Origin: Cytophagaceae bacterium UBA6715
Lineage (GTDB): Bacteria > Bacteroidota > Bacteroidia > Cytophagales > Spirosomataceae
NCBI GenBank assembly: GCA_002454335.1
Contig: DKIP01000033.1
Location: 44,006 to 75,082, forward strand
DNA length: 31,077 nucleotides
Direction: 5' to 3'
The notes beneath the pieces were generated by a model. It saw only the letters and a program-made list of their open reading frames with translations, did not search any database and was not told the DNA's origin. Below, one piece after another: positions 8,262-16,192 of this stretch (its first letter is position 1; each line of letters opens with the position of its first letter). The translations under genes were made by a program, and so were the position numbers.

Positions 8262-8990
8262 ATGATTCAGTTGAAACACATACACAAAGAATTTGACGGT
8301 CGTGTAGTTTTGGATGGCATAGACGCAAGTTTTCAGCCCGGTAAAATTAATATGGTCATTGGTGGGAGTGGAACAGGGAAGAGTGTGTTGTTAAAGTGTA
8401 TGATTGGAATTTTGAAACCGGAGCAAGGACAAGTGCTTTATGACGGGCGGGATTTTTTACTAGCTGATCAAGATACGGTGAAAGCGATCCGTAGAGAAAT
8501 GGGTGTTTTGTTTCAAGGTGGGGCTTTATTTGATTCCAAAACGGTCTTGGAAAATGTTCGTTTTCCATTGGATACACTTACATCTCAGTCATTAGAAGAG
8601 AAAAATAACCGAGCGATGCTGTGTTTGCAGCGAGTAGGATTAGAGGCAGCAGCACATCAGATGCCATCTGATATTTCGGGAGGGATGAAAAAGCGTGTAG
8701 GTATTGCACGTGCGATTGTGATGAATCCGAAATACCTTTTTTGTGATGAGCCAAACTCGGGATTAGATCCGTTAACTGCGGTTAAAATTGATTTGTTGAT
8801 TCAAGAAATCACGAAAGAATTTAATATTACGACCATCGTAATTTCACATGATATGAATTCTGTGATGCGTTTGGGCGAATACATTATCTTTTTGAAAGAT
8901 GGTAAAAAGGTTTGGGAAGGAAATAACCAGAACTTACTTCAGACGGAGGTACCGTCTTTGCAAGAATTTTTATCGACCAAACTAACTTAA
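8262..8990 (+). CDS. MlaF-like ABC transporter ATP-binding protein
   Basis: The 242-residue ATPase begins at the ATG 8262 (MIQLKHIHKEF). Motifs: Walker A GGSGTGKS (34-41), FQGGALFDSKTV after the Q-loop, signature SGGMKKR (139-145), Walker B LFCDEP (159-164) followed by NSGLDP, and an H-loop in VISHDMNS. The GGALFDS and SGGMKKRVGIARA features are typical of the Mce/Mla group that powers phospholipid movement between inner and outer membranes. Its permease (MlaE-like) and MCE protein are not in the window. It is first in a run with murB and kdsA, separated by single bases. Confidence 0.85.
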   Translation: MIQLKHIHKEFDGRVVLDGIDASFQPGKINMVIGGSGTGKSVLLKCMIGILKPEQGQVLYDGRDFLLADQDTVKAIRREMGVLFQGGALFDSKTVLENVRFPLDTLTSQSLEEKNNRAMLCLQRVGLEAAAHQMPSDISGGMKKRVGIARAIVMNPKYLFCDEPNSGLDPLTAVKIDLLIQEITKEFNITTIVISHDMNSVMRLGEYIIFLKDGKKVWEGNNQNLLQTEVPSLQEFLSTKLT

Positions 8991-8991
8991 T

Positions 8992-10032
8992 ATGCCCTCG
9001 GTTAAATCGGCTCCACGTGTGTTGGAAAACGTCTCCATGCTGCCATATAATACATTTGGCATCGATGTTTCTGCTCGTTATTTTGTGGAAATCAATCATT
9101 TGCAGGAATATATTGAGCTTGTGCAAACAGGGCAATATGCCCATGTCAAGCATTTGTTTTTAGGAGGAGGAAGTAATTTGTTACTGACCCAAGATTTAGA
9201 TGCTTTGGTTGTAAAGGTTCAAATGCTTGGAATTGAAGTGGTGGAAGAAGATGCTGATCATATTTGGGTGAAGGCTGGTGCTGGTGTTGTATGGCATGAT
9301 TTTGTATGTTATGCGGTGAATCATCATTGGGCTGGCATTGAAAATATGTCTTTGATTCCAGGAACGGTCGGTGCCGCACCCATGCAAAATATTGGTGCAT
9401 ACGGAGTTGAAATCAAGGATACATTTGATCATTTAGATGCCTTGAATTTGTCTACTTTGAAGTTGGAACGTTTTGATGCTGCTCGTTGTGCATTTGGGTA
9501 TCGTGAGAGTTATTTCAAACATGAAGGGAGAGGACATTATTTAATTTCGGCTGTTTGCTTTCGTTTAAACAAGCAGGTGCAAGCGCAAACGTCTTATGGT
9601 GCGATTCAATCGGTATTGACTGAGAATGGAATATCAAATCCAGGTATTCGAGATGTTGCCAATGCAGTAATTGAAATTCGACAAAGTAAATTGCCCGACC
9701 CGAAGGAAATAGGCAATTCGGGCAGTTTCTTTAAAAACCCAACCTTGTCTGCGGACGCTGCCGCTCGATTAATAGCTGAATATCCTCATATTCCAAATTA
9801 TCCAATTGAAGGAAGTACGGATATTAAATTTCCGGCAGGTTGGCTGATTGAACAAGCGGGATGGAAAGGCTATCGTTCTGGTGATGCGGGTGTGCATGCC
9901 AAACAAGCCTTGGTGCTAGTCAATTATGGCCATGCCCAAGGGTCCGAAATTCAAGCGCTATCCGAGCAAATTAAAAAATCGATTTTAGAAAAATTTGGTG
10001 TCGCCTTAGAGACCGAAGTAAACATATTATAA
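8992..10032 (+). CDS. murB: UDP-N-acetylenolpyruvoylglucosamine reductase
   Basis: MurB reduces UDP-GlcNAc-enolpyruvate to UDP-MurNAc with NADPH and FAD, the second committed step of peptidoglycan synthesis. The 346-residue protein has the FAD-binding GGGSNLLL (58-65), PGTVGAAPMQNIGAYG (123-138), Tyr170-Arg171, catalytic Ser245 in GNSGSFFKNP and a C-terminal Glu342, the proton-relay residues of the family. The extra Tyr-containing loop pattern fits type I (E. coli-like) MurB. One base separates its ATG from the stop of the MlaF-like gene and one from kdsA, which makes co-transcription almost certain. Confidence 0.95.
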   Translation: MPSVKSAPRVLENVSMLPYNTFGIDVSARYFVEINHLQEYIELVQTGQYAHVKHLFLGGGSNLLLTQDLDALVVKVQMLGIEVVEEDADHIWVKAGAGVVWHDFVCYAVNHHWAGIENMSLIPGTVGAAPMQNIGAYGVEIKDTFDHLDALNLSTLKLERFDAARCAFGYRESYFKHEGRGHYLISAVCFRLNKQVQAQTSYGAIQSVLTENGISNPGIRDVANAVIEIRQSKLPDPKEIGNSGSFFKNPTLSADAAARLIAEYPHIPNYPIEGSTDIKFPAGWLIEQAGWKGYRSGDAGVHAKQALVLVNYGHAQGSEIQALSEQIKKSILEKFGVALETEVNIL

Positions 10033-10033
10033 A

Positions 10034-10843
10034 ATGACTTTACCCACGTTAGAAAATTTAGGAAAAGGGCCATTCTTTTTGATGGCAGGTAGTTGTGCGA
10101 TTGAAAGTAGAGATTTGGCATTTGAGATTGCCGAACGCATTGATGGCATCACGAAATCCATGGGTATTCCTTATATTTTCAAAGGTTCTTATCGTAAAGC
10201 CAATCGGACTAAAATCGATTCATTTACAGGAATTGGGGATATTAAAGCCTTGGAGATTTTGAAAGAAGTAGGCACGCATTTTGATCTTCCTACTGTCACT
10301 GATATTCACGAAAGTGCTGAGGCGGCAATGGCTGCAGCTTATGTGGATGTATTGCAGATTCCGGCTTTTTTATGTCGGCAGACCGATTTATTAGCTGCTG
10401 CTGCTCAAACAGGTAAAGCGGTTAATATCAAGAAGGGGCAATTTATGTCGGGCGCTTCGATGAAATTCGCTGTGGAGAAAGTGATGCATGAAAATCCACA
10501 AGCTCAGGTTTATTTGACTGACCGTGGAAATTCATTTGGCTATGGGGATCTCGTTGTGGATTATCGTAATCTTCCTGAAATGTCGAATTTTGGTGTTCCT
10601 GTGATCATGGATTGCACGCACTCGTTGCAACGCCCTAATCAGGGGAGTGGGGTGACAGGAGGCCAACCAGCCTTGATTGAAACCATTGCGAAAGCAGCAA
10701 TTGCAGTAGGAGCGGATGGATTATTTATTGAGACACATCCGAATCCGTCGATTGCAAAATCTGATGGAGCAAATATGCTTCCCTTGGATCAATTGGAAGG
10801 TTTATTGGAAAAATTATTGAAAGTCCGCCAAGCAATCGTTTAA
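10034..10843 (+). CDS. kdsA: 3-deoxy-8-phosphooctulonate (KDO-8-P) synthase
   Basis: KdsA condenses arabinose-5-phosphate with phosphoenolpyruvate to KDO-8-phosphate for LPS. The 269-residue protein shows GSCAIES (19-25), FKGSYRKANR and the NIKKGQFMS and DRGNSFGYGD motifs of the family. Cys21 in GSCAIES sits where metal-dependent enzymes such as that of Aquifex carry the metal-binding Cys and metal-free enzymes such as that of E. coli carry Asn, so a metal-dependent type is inferred. Its TAA overlaps the stop of the convergent downstream gene at a TTAA, with no terminator between. Confidence 0.95.
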   Translation: MTLPTLENLGKGPFFLMAGSCAIESRDLAFEIAERIDGITKSMGIPYIFKGSYRKANRTKIDSFTGIGDIKALEILKEVGTHFDLPTVTDIHESAEAAMAAAYVDVLQIPAFLCRQTDLLAAAAQTGKAVNIKKGQFMSGASMKFAVEKVMHENPQAQVYLTDRGNSFGYGDLVVDYRNLPEMSNFGVPVIMDCTHSLQRPNQGSGVTGGQPALIETIAKAAIAVGADGLFIETHPNPSIAKSDGANMLPLDQLEGLLEKLLKVRQAIV

Positions 10844-12741
10844 GGAATATAAGCTACTTGTAGTCCAATATCCGTTTTGTGCGATGCTGCGATGGCATCT
10901 AGACCGGAACCGATTACCTCTTTTTGTAAGTAATCGGTTCTCGCTATTTTCAGGGCAATTGATATTTTGTTTTCAGCTTTGTATTCAATCAATATCAGGT
11001 TTCGTGTGCTGGGGTCATAATAGGCAGGCAGCAAAAATGAGAAGGGTAGACTCGGCTCATAAGCATATAAACGGGTATCATAACTCCCCGACCAAATCCA
11101 AGCTGTTCGCATTTGAAATTTGAATCGCTTGTGGTGGTAATCGAAGTCATTTAGCCACAAGTATCCTGATTCTATTTGTTCTTTCGATTCAATATGTGAC
11201 CACATAATCCGTCCATGCCATTGAAATCGGAGTAATGGTCTGTTCCAATCAAGGCTCACTTGAAATAATTCATGTGGCGATTTAGAATCTGCTTGGTATT
11301 TATGTGTCCATTTGAGTTGAGCAAAATAATGTCCTAATTTCCTACGGTCCCATTGATAGCGACTTAATACTTCCCAACCTAATGGTCCTGCTGCCCATTG
11401 ACTAGAGCTTGCATTTGGAAAGCGAAATACATCCAAATAGCTGGATAAACGTTTGTATTTCGTATGTTGATATTGATGGCCAAGAAAGAGCCCCCATTCA
11501 TTTTTATTGTTCGAACTTTCACTAATGGCATTCGACATGGGGCTAAAGTAACCTGCGTCGTACATTCGTATGATACCCGAGACATCTGTTTTTTTATTCA
11601 CGGCCCATGCGAGCGCATGTATCGTCGACCAAGCGGATGTAGCTGTATGGGCAATCTCACCGGTAATTCGAACATTCCTTTGTTGGCTTATATAACTCAG
11701 TGATGTGTTCAATAAATTCCTCCCTCGCCAATCCAAAGGATTTGACGGTATAAATGGATAATTCCATTGCGTCCTGGTCTGAGCCAAGGCCCATTCAACA
11801 CCTCGGCCATGGTAACGAAAATTAAGTCCTGCCGCAAGTTCATACAATCGGTTTTGTTGGCTTATTTCATTGGGGGTGCGGTGCAAACCGTCCAACTGGA
11901 ATGAACGAAAATGGCTGCTATCCTTCGATAAAATGAGGTCTTTTTTACGGGATGAAATATAGATTTGTCCTTGAAACTTTTGCCATCTGGCTTGCAGGTT
12001 AATTCCTCGGTAAAATTCTGATTCCCCCGAAGAGGTATAGGCTATCGCTCCTCCGTGAAATTTTTGAGTGGCGCGTATGCTTTCATAGCTTTTACCTAAG
12101 GAGAAAGAACCGGATTGGAGGAGTCCTTGCCCCCACTGGTTGATAAAGTCGCCTAGAATCAATTTAACGTGCTCCCTGGAGTCTTTAAACTCAATAAAGG
12201 CGCTTGTAAAATCCGTGTATTTTGATTCACCGGCATCTTTTGACATCAGCAGGCCTGCACGGATGTGACTATTCCATGTCCCTCGATAACGAAATAATGT
12301 ACTCCATGGATTGCCCATGTAGCGGACTTTGCTTCGGGAAGTAGGAGATGAAAATCCTGTTTTTTGTTCGATTGTTCTTTCCAAGCGAAGGATGATTTGG
12401 TGCTTGGTATTTTCGGCTTCGTACCACTGGGGAGGAATCGTCCGGCAAACGAGTAGTGCTTGAATGGTACGTAATGTGCTTAAATCCCAGTGGGGTATAG
12501 TTTGTAATTCAAAAAGGGAGACGAATCGACCTATTTGTTTCCGATGATTTATAAAAGATTCGATTTGAACGGAATGTAAAATTCCCATGGCGAGCAACTC
12601 TGCTTCGGTAGCCTCGTTGATATCGAGCGGATTTTGTTGGTAATAATTGAGTATACCTTGTTTTTCCTCGGTCAGTTCCGTGGCTTGTTGGGCCGAAAGC
12701 CAAAAAGGGAATAGCCAATAAATAAAAATGAGCCGTTTCAA
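10840..12741 (-). CDS. Secreted helix-hairpin-helix protein with C-terminal outer-membrane barrel-like region
   Basis: The gene starts with TTG at 12741: an in-frame TAG lies eight codons upstream and the first internal ATG is beyond residue 50, whereas TTG gives a signal peptide (MKRLIFIYWLFPFWLSAQQ). A ComEA-like helix-hairpin-helix segment follows (about 38-96, with LDINEATEAELLAMG). The remaining 530 residues are rich in Trp, Tyr, Arg and alternating strands, as in an outer-membrane beta-barrel, and end with a hydrophobic-aromatic strand. In proteobacteria ComEA binds incoming DNA in the periplasm; whether this protein does is unknown. The TTG lies in a hairpin stem. Confidence 0.7.
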   Translation of the reverse strand: MKRLIFIYWLFPFWLSAQQATELTEEKQGILNYYQQNPLDINEATEAELLAMGILHSVQIESFINHRKQIGRFVSLFELQTIPHWDLSTLRTIQALLVCRTIPPQWYEAENTKHQIILRLERTIEQKTGFSSPTSRSKVRYMGNPWSTLFRYRGTWNSHIRAGLLMSKDAGESKYTDFTSAFIEFKDSREHVKLILGDFINQWGQGLLQSGSFSLGKSYESIRATQKFHGGAIAYTSSGESEFYRGINLQARWQKFQGQIYISSRKKDLILSKDSSHFRSFQLDGLHRTPNEISQQNRLYELAAGLNFRYHGRGVEWALAQTRTQWNYPFIPSNPLDWRGRNLLNTSLSYISQQRNVRITGEIAHTATSAWSTIHALAWAVNKKTDVSGIIRMYDAGYFSPMSNAISESSNNKNEWGLFLGHQYQHTKYKRLSSYLDVFRFPNASSSQWAAGPLGWEVLSRYQWDRRKLGHYFAQLKWTHKYQADSKSPHELFQVSLDWNRPLLRFQWHGRIMWSHIESKEQIESGYLWLNDFDYHHKRFKFQMRTAWIWSGSYDTRLYAYEPSLPFSFLLPAYYDPSTRNLILIEYKAENKISIALKIARTDYLQKEVIGSGLDAIAASHKTDIGLQVAYIP

Positions 12742-12809
12742 GTTTTTTTCTTGAAACTAGCTCATGGAAGGTTATTCTTTTGCTAGAAAACTGATAATGA
12801 AAATCAGTT
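12735..12809 (-). promoter_or_regulatory. Two small hairpins between the acidic protein and the HhH gene
   Basis: Inverted repeat AACTGAT/ATCAGTT (12789-12795 and 12803-12809) touches the stop of the acidic-protein gene. A second, TTTCAAG/CTTGAAA (12735-12741 and 12749-12755), contains the TTG start of the HhH gene. Neither has a good T-run on the minus strand, so these are not convincing terminators; the second could limit access to the start codon. Confidence 0.35.
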
Positions 12810-13680
12810 AACTGAATTTTCGCTCGATGAGTAACATGAGTTCTTGCGTTGCAGATGATTCTTCAAAAGGATATCGTTCGGCAACTTCGCTTCTCCAGTG
12901 GGATGCGCTTGCTTCGAAGTCAATAAATTCAATGAATTGGCTGAATCGCTCCGCATTACCATCAAATAATTCTTGGATGAAATTCAAGCGCTGAAACAAG
13001 GAAATACTTTCCGCTAAAGAGGAAGTCATTTGATTGGCAACCATATTCTTTAACGAATGATCATCCACTTGAATCGTGTCCAGTACTTTTTCGCCCGTTG
13101 AATCAGCCAGCATCTCTTGAATGCTTTGCGGTTTATTTTCATCCGGGTTTAATTCGCTTACATCAGGTAATTCATTCGATACCTCAAAATAGTCTGGCGT
13201 CGTTTGTGAGGTTAATTCTAGAACAGGTTCTTCCCAAGCAACCGCTTGAAGGTCATCTTCTTCAATTTCTATAACGGGGCTGAGGTCTTCCTCTTCCTCC
13301 TCAGGCAAATCTTCCAATGAATCCGATGGACGTTCAAAAAACACTTCAGCATTCAGTAAATCAGCAAAGCTTGGTACTTCGGGTTGAGCAGATTCGATTT
13401 GTCCACCCAATGCTGCAATCCAATCCATCCAAATCTGCTCGGGCAATTGCACTTGCATTAATAGTGTTTGTGCAATAGAATTCCATTTTTCTTGCATGCG
13501 GAGATTAGACCAATCAAAATTGGGCAGTTTTTCTACAAGCATTTCACTGGTTAACTGTTGCAATAATTCTGCTTGAATAGTCGCGAGAATCATGGGGTCA
13601 CAGTCGAACGAAAGTACTTCTTGAAAACTCAAAGTTTGACCTTGATTGTTCCAGTAGTGTAAGAAAATATTAGGTTTCAT
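12808..13680 (-). CDS. Acidic protein of unknown function
   Basis: I do not recognise this 290-residue protein. It has no signal peptide or membrane segment, and is probably cytoplasmic. The first 100 residues are helical and rich in Leu and Gln; residues about 120-200 are strongly acidic and probably disordered (LEDLPEEEEEDLSPV, EIEEDDLQ); the C-terminal 80 residues look helical again (SISLFQRLNFIQELFDGN). It sits 4 bases after rnc and belongs to the acpP-fabF-rnc run. The C-terminal helical patch resembles an adaptor-like fold by composition only. Confidence 0.75.
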   Translation of the reverse strand: MKPNIFLHYWNNQGQTLSFQEVLSFDCDPMILATIQAELLQQLTSEMLVEKLPNFDWSNLRMQEKWNSIAQTLLMQVQLPEQIWMDWIAALGGQIESAQPEVPSFADLLNAEVFFERPSDSLEDLPEEEEEDLSPVIEIEEDDLQAVAWEEPVLELTSQTTPDYFEVSNELPDVSELNPDENKPQSIQEMLADSTGEKVLDTIQVDDHSLKNMVANQMTSSLAESISLFQRLNFIQELFDGNAERFSQFIEFIDFEASASHWRSEVAERYPFEESSATQELMLLIERKFS

Positions 13681-13684
13681 ACGC

Positions 13685-14431
13685 TTATTGGTTGATTTTT
13701 AGCGCTTCGCAGGCTTTCATAGCTGCATTTTGTTCCGCTTTTTTCTTAGAATATCCTTTGCCTTCGGCAATTTTTTCGTTTTCGATGAGTACGAAAGCCG
13801 TAAATTCTTTGTTATGATGTACGCCTTCTTCATCCAGGGTAAACTGAACTTTTTTGCCTTCTTTCTGCGCCCATTCGATCAGGATTGACTTGAAGTTGGG
13901 GTTGTTTTGAACGACCGTATCCAAATCAAAATACTGAGTAAGTATTTTTTGCGTGATGAATTTTTGGGTAAAACTAAAGCCCTTGTCTAAATAGACAGCA
14001 CCAATAAATGCTTCTAAAGCGTCTCCATACATACTGGAACGAGAAAGCGAGGTTTTGCGTTGGTTTTCGTATTCAATGACTTCCTCAAGGCCTAATTTTC
14101 GGCCGAGGACATTTAATGACTCCCGACTCACCATTCGAGAGCGAATTTCGGTTAGGAAGCCCTCGTCTTTGAAAGGGAATTTTTTGAATAAGTAAGCTGC
14201 GGTAATCATGCCTAGCACGGAGTCCCCAAGAAATTCCAAACGTTCGTTGGACTCTTTGTAAGATTTTGAGACAGATTCTTTTGAGGCCGAGGCATGTAAA
14301 AAGGCTAATCGGTATAATTCTAGATTAGACGGATTAGCCCCTATCAGGTGTTTAACTGATTTATAAAGGTGTTTCTCGCGTTCATCTTGGGAATGTAAGC
14401 CGAACCAGGTCAACGGAGAAAATAACTTCAT
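13685..14431 (-). CDS. rnc: Ribonuclease III
   Basis: RNase III cleaves double-stranded RNA in rRNA processing and mRNA turnover. The 248-residue protein has the catalytic signature NERLEFLGDSVLG (62-74), the second acidic cluster near GDALEAFIGAVYLD, and a C-terminal double-stranded-RNA-binding domain (about 170-245, ending KKAEQNAAMKACEAL). It has about 20 extra residues before the first domain. It follows fabF by 3 bases, the common acpP-fabF-rnc order. Confidence 0.95.
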   Translation of the reverse strand: MKLFSPLTWFGLHSQDEREKHLYKSVKHLIGANPSNLELYRLAFLHASASKESVSKSYKESNERLEFLGDSVLGMITAAYLFKKFPFKDEGFLTEIRSRMVSRESLNVLGRKLGLEEVIEYENQRKTSLSRSSMYGDALEAFIGAVYLDKGFSFTQKFITQKILTQYFDLDTVVQNNPNFKSILIEWAQKEGKKVQFTLDEEGVHHNKEFTAFVLIENEKIAEGKGYSKKKAEQNAAMKACEALKINQ

Positions 14432-14434
14432 AAA

Positions 14435-15682
14435 CTAAATTTTTCTAAAGATGACAGTTGCATTGTGGCCACCAAAACCGAAGCCATTGCTTAATGCAAC
14501 ATCAATTTTACGTGCTTTACCCACGTTTTCCGTTAAGTCAATCCGCTGATCAATTTCTGGATCACGGTTGAATACGTTAATGGTAGGAGGGACGAATTGA
14601 TTTTTGATTGCTAGGACAGATGCAACAGCCTCAACAGCTCCTGCTCCTCCTAATAAGTGACCTGTCATTGATTTCGTAGAAGAAATAGCCATGTTGTAGG
14701 CGTGTTCTCCAAAGCAATCAACGATGGCTTTAATTTCTTGTGGATCACCAATCGGTGTTGATGTTCCGTGCGTATTGATGTAATCAACCTCTTCAGGTTT
14801 GATTTGAGCATCTTCTAATGCGTCTTGCATCGACAATAAAGCGCCGTATCCATCTGGATGTGGAGCCGTAATGTGGTATGCGTCAGATGAGAAACCTCCA
14901 CCAATTAATTCCGCGTAGATTTTCGCACCGCGTGCTTTTGCGTGTTCATATTCTTCAAGAACCAATGCCCCTGCGCCTTCTCCTACGACAAAACCATCAC
15001 GGTCTATATCATAAGGACGAGAAGCTGTAGCGGGATCATCATTACGTGTCGACATGGCGTGCATCGCTGTAAACCCACCAACCGATGCGATGGTTACAGG
15101 AGCTTCAGAGCCTCCGGTGATACAAACATGCACACGACCCGTACGGATGTAATTGAATGCGTCAATAATTGCATTGTTTGCGGATGAACAAGCCGAAACG
15201 GTTACGTAATTTGGTCCACGGAATCCATTACGAATGGAAATTTGTCCTGAGCTTGAATCTGCAATCATTTTTGGAATAAAGAATGGATTGATTTTAGGCG
15301 TTCCATCACCTTTACCAAAATAGATCATTTCATCTTCGAAAGTTTTTAATCCTCCGATTCCTGATCCCCAAATAACGCCCACCTTATTCAAGTTTAATTT
15401 CTCCATATCAAATGCAGCATCAGCAATGGCTTCGTCAGAAGCAATAACCGCATATTGCGTGAATGGATCCATTTTACGGGCCTCTTTGGTATTAATGTAG
15501 TCTTCTACTTTGAAGTCTTTCAACTCACAAGCAAAGCGCGTTTTGAATTTTTCAGCATCAAATCGAGTAATGGGTGCACAACCACTTTTACCAGCGGCTA
15601 AGCCTTCCCAAAAGGCATCAACTGTATTTCCAATTGGTGTAAGAGCACCTAGGCCCGTCACAACTACGCGTTTTAACTCCAT
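14435..15682 (-). CDS. fabF: 3-oxoacyl-[acyl-carrier-protein] synthase II
   Basis: FabF condenses malonyl-ACP with acyl-ACP in fatty-acid elongation. The 415-residue protein has the thiolase-fold Cys165 in SACSSANNA, the first catalytic His in THGTSTPIGD (about residue 305) and the second in GHLLGGAG (about 342). Length and motifs are typical. The gene is 118 bases downstream of acpP, separated by a strong hairpin with a T-run, so it may be expressed at a lower level than acpP. rnc follows after 3 bases. Confidence 0.95.
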   Translation of the reverse strand: MELKRVVVTGLGALTPIGNTVDAFWEGLAAGKSGCAPITRFDAEKFKTRFACELKDFKVEDYINTKEARKMDPFTQYAVIASDEAIADAAFDMEKLNLNKVGVIWGSGIGGLKTFEDEMIYFGKGDGTPKINPFFIPKMIADSSSGQISIRNGFRGPNYVTVSACSSANNAIIDAFNYIRTGRVHVCITGGSEAPVTIASVGGFTAMHAMSTRNDDPATASRPYDIDRDGFVVGEGAGALVLEEYEHAKARGAKIYAELIGGGFSSDAYHITAPHPDGYGALLSMQDALEDAQIKPEEVDYINTHGTSTPIGDPQEIKAIVDCFGEHAYNMAISSTKSMTGHLLGGAGAVEAVASVLAIKNQFVPPTINVFNRDPEIDQRIDLTENVGKARKIDVALSNGFGFGGHNATVIFRKI

Positions 15683-15704
15683 GTGTTAATTTAATAGACT
15701 TTGT

Positions 15705-15779
15705 AAAAATAAAAAATGTCAATTAGTAACGGTTCAACTGAGGAAAAATCCTTAGGAATTACCAGGTACTAATTGACAT
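15705..15779 (-). terminator. Probable attenuator/intrinsic terminator between acpP and fabF
   Basis: A perfect 13-bp inverted repeat ATGTCAATTAGTA / TACTAATTGACAT (15716-15728 and 15767-15779) encloses a smaller hairpin CTGAGGA/TCCTTAG (15738-15744 and 15749-15755). On the minus strand the stem runs straight into TTTTTTATTTTT, as a terminator would. No strong promoter was seen after it, so fabF may depend on read-through. Confidence 0.65.
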
Positions 15780-15800
15780 CATTATGATCGTGTGATTCGA

Positions 15801-16037
15801 TTACTTTGCGTTTTCTTCCAAGTAAGCAACTGCTTGGCCTACTGTTTGGATGTTTTCAGCTTGGTCATCTGGGATAGAAACATTGAATTCTTTTTCAAAT
15901 TCCATGATCAATTCTACCGTGTCTAAGGAGTCAGCTCCCAAATCGTTTGTGAAAGACGCCTCAGTTGTAACTTCTGATGCTTCTACACCTAACTTCTCAA
16001 CGATGATGCTTTTTACTTTTTCTGCAATATCTGACAT
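15801..16037 (-). CDS. acpP: Acyl carrier protein
   Basis: The 78-residue acidic protein has the phosphopantetheine attachment Ser37 in the motif GADSLDT (34-40), the hallmark of ACP. It carries growing acyl chains between the fatty-acid synthase enzymes, including FabD and FabF in this window. The ATG at 16037 (MSDIAEKVK) matches the family; an in-frame start 22 codons earlier would place a non-conserved extension in the promoter region. Confidence 0.97.
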   Translation of the reverse strand: MSDIAEKVKSIIVEKLGVEASEVTTEASFTNDLGADSLDTVELIMEFEKEFNVSIPDDQAENIQTVGQAVAYLEENAK

Positions 16038-16068
16038 TTTATAAATATTTTGGGGTTCAAAAACGATG

Positions 16069-16099
16069 CAAAGATTAGAATTAAAAGTTAGAATATCAA
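16069..16099 (-). promoter_or_regulatory. Candidate acpP promoter
   Basis: On the minus strand TTG (16099-16097), a 20-nt spacer and AATCTTTG (16076-16069, one mismatch to TAnnTTTG) lie about 30 bases before the acpP ATG. The spacing is the canonical one for Bacteroidota. Confidence 0.45.
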
Positions 16100-16192
16100 A
16101 CAAATTTTATTCCATTTTGCACTTTAAAAATATTAATTGTAATAATAATAATTCTTTTGGTAAAAAACTTATGTGGTCTATCCTGTTTTCTT

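Noticed and set aside
12787..12797. Shared AAACTGATAAT at 12789 and near 30802 as a dispersed repeat
   Set aside because: An 11-base match is expected by chance in a window of this size.
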